Shown piece after piece: positions 7,534 through 7,706 of a stretch of DNA of 7,706 nt. The position numbers and the translations under genes are program-made. The stretch covers positions 1 through 7,706 of the forward strand of contig JAIDJJ010000448.1 of assembly GCA_029052265.1 (NCBI GenBank), written 5' to 3'. The notes under the pieces were generated by a model. That model made no database searches, had not been told where the DNA came from, and worked only from the letters and a program-made list of their open reading frames with translations. The first letter of the stretch is position 1. Every line of letters starts with the position of its first letter. The stretch comes from Muribaculaceae bacterium (lineage in GTDB: Bacteria > Bacteroidota > Bacteroidia > Bacteroidales > Muribaculaceae).

Positions 7534-7589
7534 CGTGGTGGCTGGGCTCGTGGTGGCTGGGCTTGATGCTTGCGCCTGGTGGCTGCGCA
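7534..7589. repeat. 15-bp tandem duplication with a degenerate third copy
   Basis: CGTGGTGGCTGGGCT occurs twice back to back (7534-7548, 7549-7563) with no mismatch, starting directly at the end of the terminator T-tract. After 11 nt a third, diverged copy (CCTGGTGGCTGCGCA, 7575-7589) matches at 12 of 15 positions. The degenerate copy forms one arm of a small 5-bp inverted repeat (TGCGC 7571-7575 with GCGCA 7585-7589). The stretch is G-rich on the + strand, unlike the preceding spacer. No convincing gene is seen here. Confidence 0.85.
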
Positions 7590-7593
7590 CACG

Positions 7594-7613
7594 ACCTGCT
7601 CCAAGGAGCAGGT
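7594..7613. repeat. 20-bp perfect inverted repeat
   Basis: ACCTGCTCC at 7594-7602 is the reverse complement of GGAGCAGGT at 7605-7613, separated by AA. As RNA it would fold as about eight pairs with a 4-nt loop. No T-tract follows on either strand, so it is not an obvious terminator. It may be a protein-binding dyad or part of a structured repeat element. Confidence 0.75.
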
Positions 7614-7624
7614 AACGGAACAAG

Positions 7625-7654
7625 GCGGTCTGAAATTATATTGAATCAGACTGT
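7625..7654. repeat. Short inverted repeat next to the 10-bp array
   Basis: GTCTGA at 7628-7633 pairs with TCAGAC at 7646-7651 around a 12-nt AT-rich loop; weak flanking pairs (C7626-G7653 plus G-U pairs) could extend it. The segment 7630-7652 also matches the susE leader at 4997-5021 (21 of 23 positions plus a 2-nt gap). It is a modest structure and may be coincidental. Confidence 0.4.
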
Positions 7655-7706
7655 GATGGGCTCGGATGGGCTCGGATGGGCTCGGATGGAATCGGATGGG
7701 CTCGGA
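7655..7706. repeat. 10-bp tandem repeat array running off the right edge
   Basis: The unit GATGGGCTCG repeats at 7655, 7665, 7675, 7685 and 7695, with two bases of a sixth copy at the end of the window. Copies 1, 2, 3 and 5 are identical; copy 4 (7685-7694) reads GATGGAATCG, two changes. The 10-bp period is close to one helical turn, so each unit presents the same DNA face. The unit has no stop codon in any frame on either strand, so an encoded decapeptide repeat cannot be excluded, but there is no start or context supporting a gene. Its full length cannot be seen. Confidence 0.92.

Noticed and set aside
7341..7623. Two - strand frames over the susF end and repeat tail
   Set aside because: They cross the terminator and the repeats; their residues (Pro/Arg/Ala-rich repeats) come from the tandem DNA repeats rather than from a gene.
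7655..7706. CRISPR array
   Set aside because: The units are 10 bp and contiguous with no spacers, far from CRISPR repeat/spacer organisation; no cas genes are present.

Overview
The window holds a four-gene outer-membrane glycan-uptake operon of the Sus type, all on the + strand: susC-like (121-3225), susD-like (3238-4956), susE-like (5031-5879) and susF-like (5956-7473). It closes with a clear intrinsic terminator (7505-7533). The SusC/SusD pair, three lipoproteins with short signal peptides, the lack of Shine-Dalgarno sequences before any of the four starts, and the A-rich leader all point to the phylum Bacteroidota, most likely a gut Bacteroidales. Moderate GC and the style of the proteins would fit Muribaculaceae, but that family-level guess is inference only.

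Layout. Bases 1-120 hold a possible 17-codon tail of an upstream gene (ending at 51), an imperfect hairpin, and an A-rich leader. susC and susD are only 12 bp apart. The susD/susE and susE/susF gaps (74 and 76 bp) each contain a long inverted repeat without a T-tract (4967-4996, 5895-5932), so these junctions look like RNA processing, stability or attenuation sites rather than ordinary terminators. After susF come 31 bp of spacer, the terminator, and then a repeat-dense tail (7534-7706). The tail contains a 15-bp tandem duplication, a 20-bp inverted repeat, and a 10-bp tandem array that runs off the right edge.

How the genes work together (family knowledge): SusC is a TonB-dependent beta-barrel that imports oligosaccharides. 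SusD is the lipoprotein lid on SusC that helps capture glycan. SusE and SusF are surface lipoproteins made of an N-terminal Ig-like part followed by carbohydrate-binding modules, here one in SusE and three in SusF. SusE/SusF relatives are best known from starch and other alpha-glucan systems, so an alpha-glucan substrate is the leading guess. No glycoside hydrolase or regulator lies inside the window.

The genes themselves are a recognisable, intact susCDEF set. The less explained signals are in the DNA between and after them: the two intercistronic hairpins and the repeat cluster beyond the terminator.
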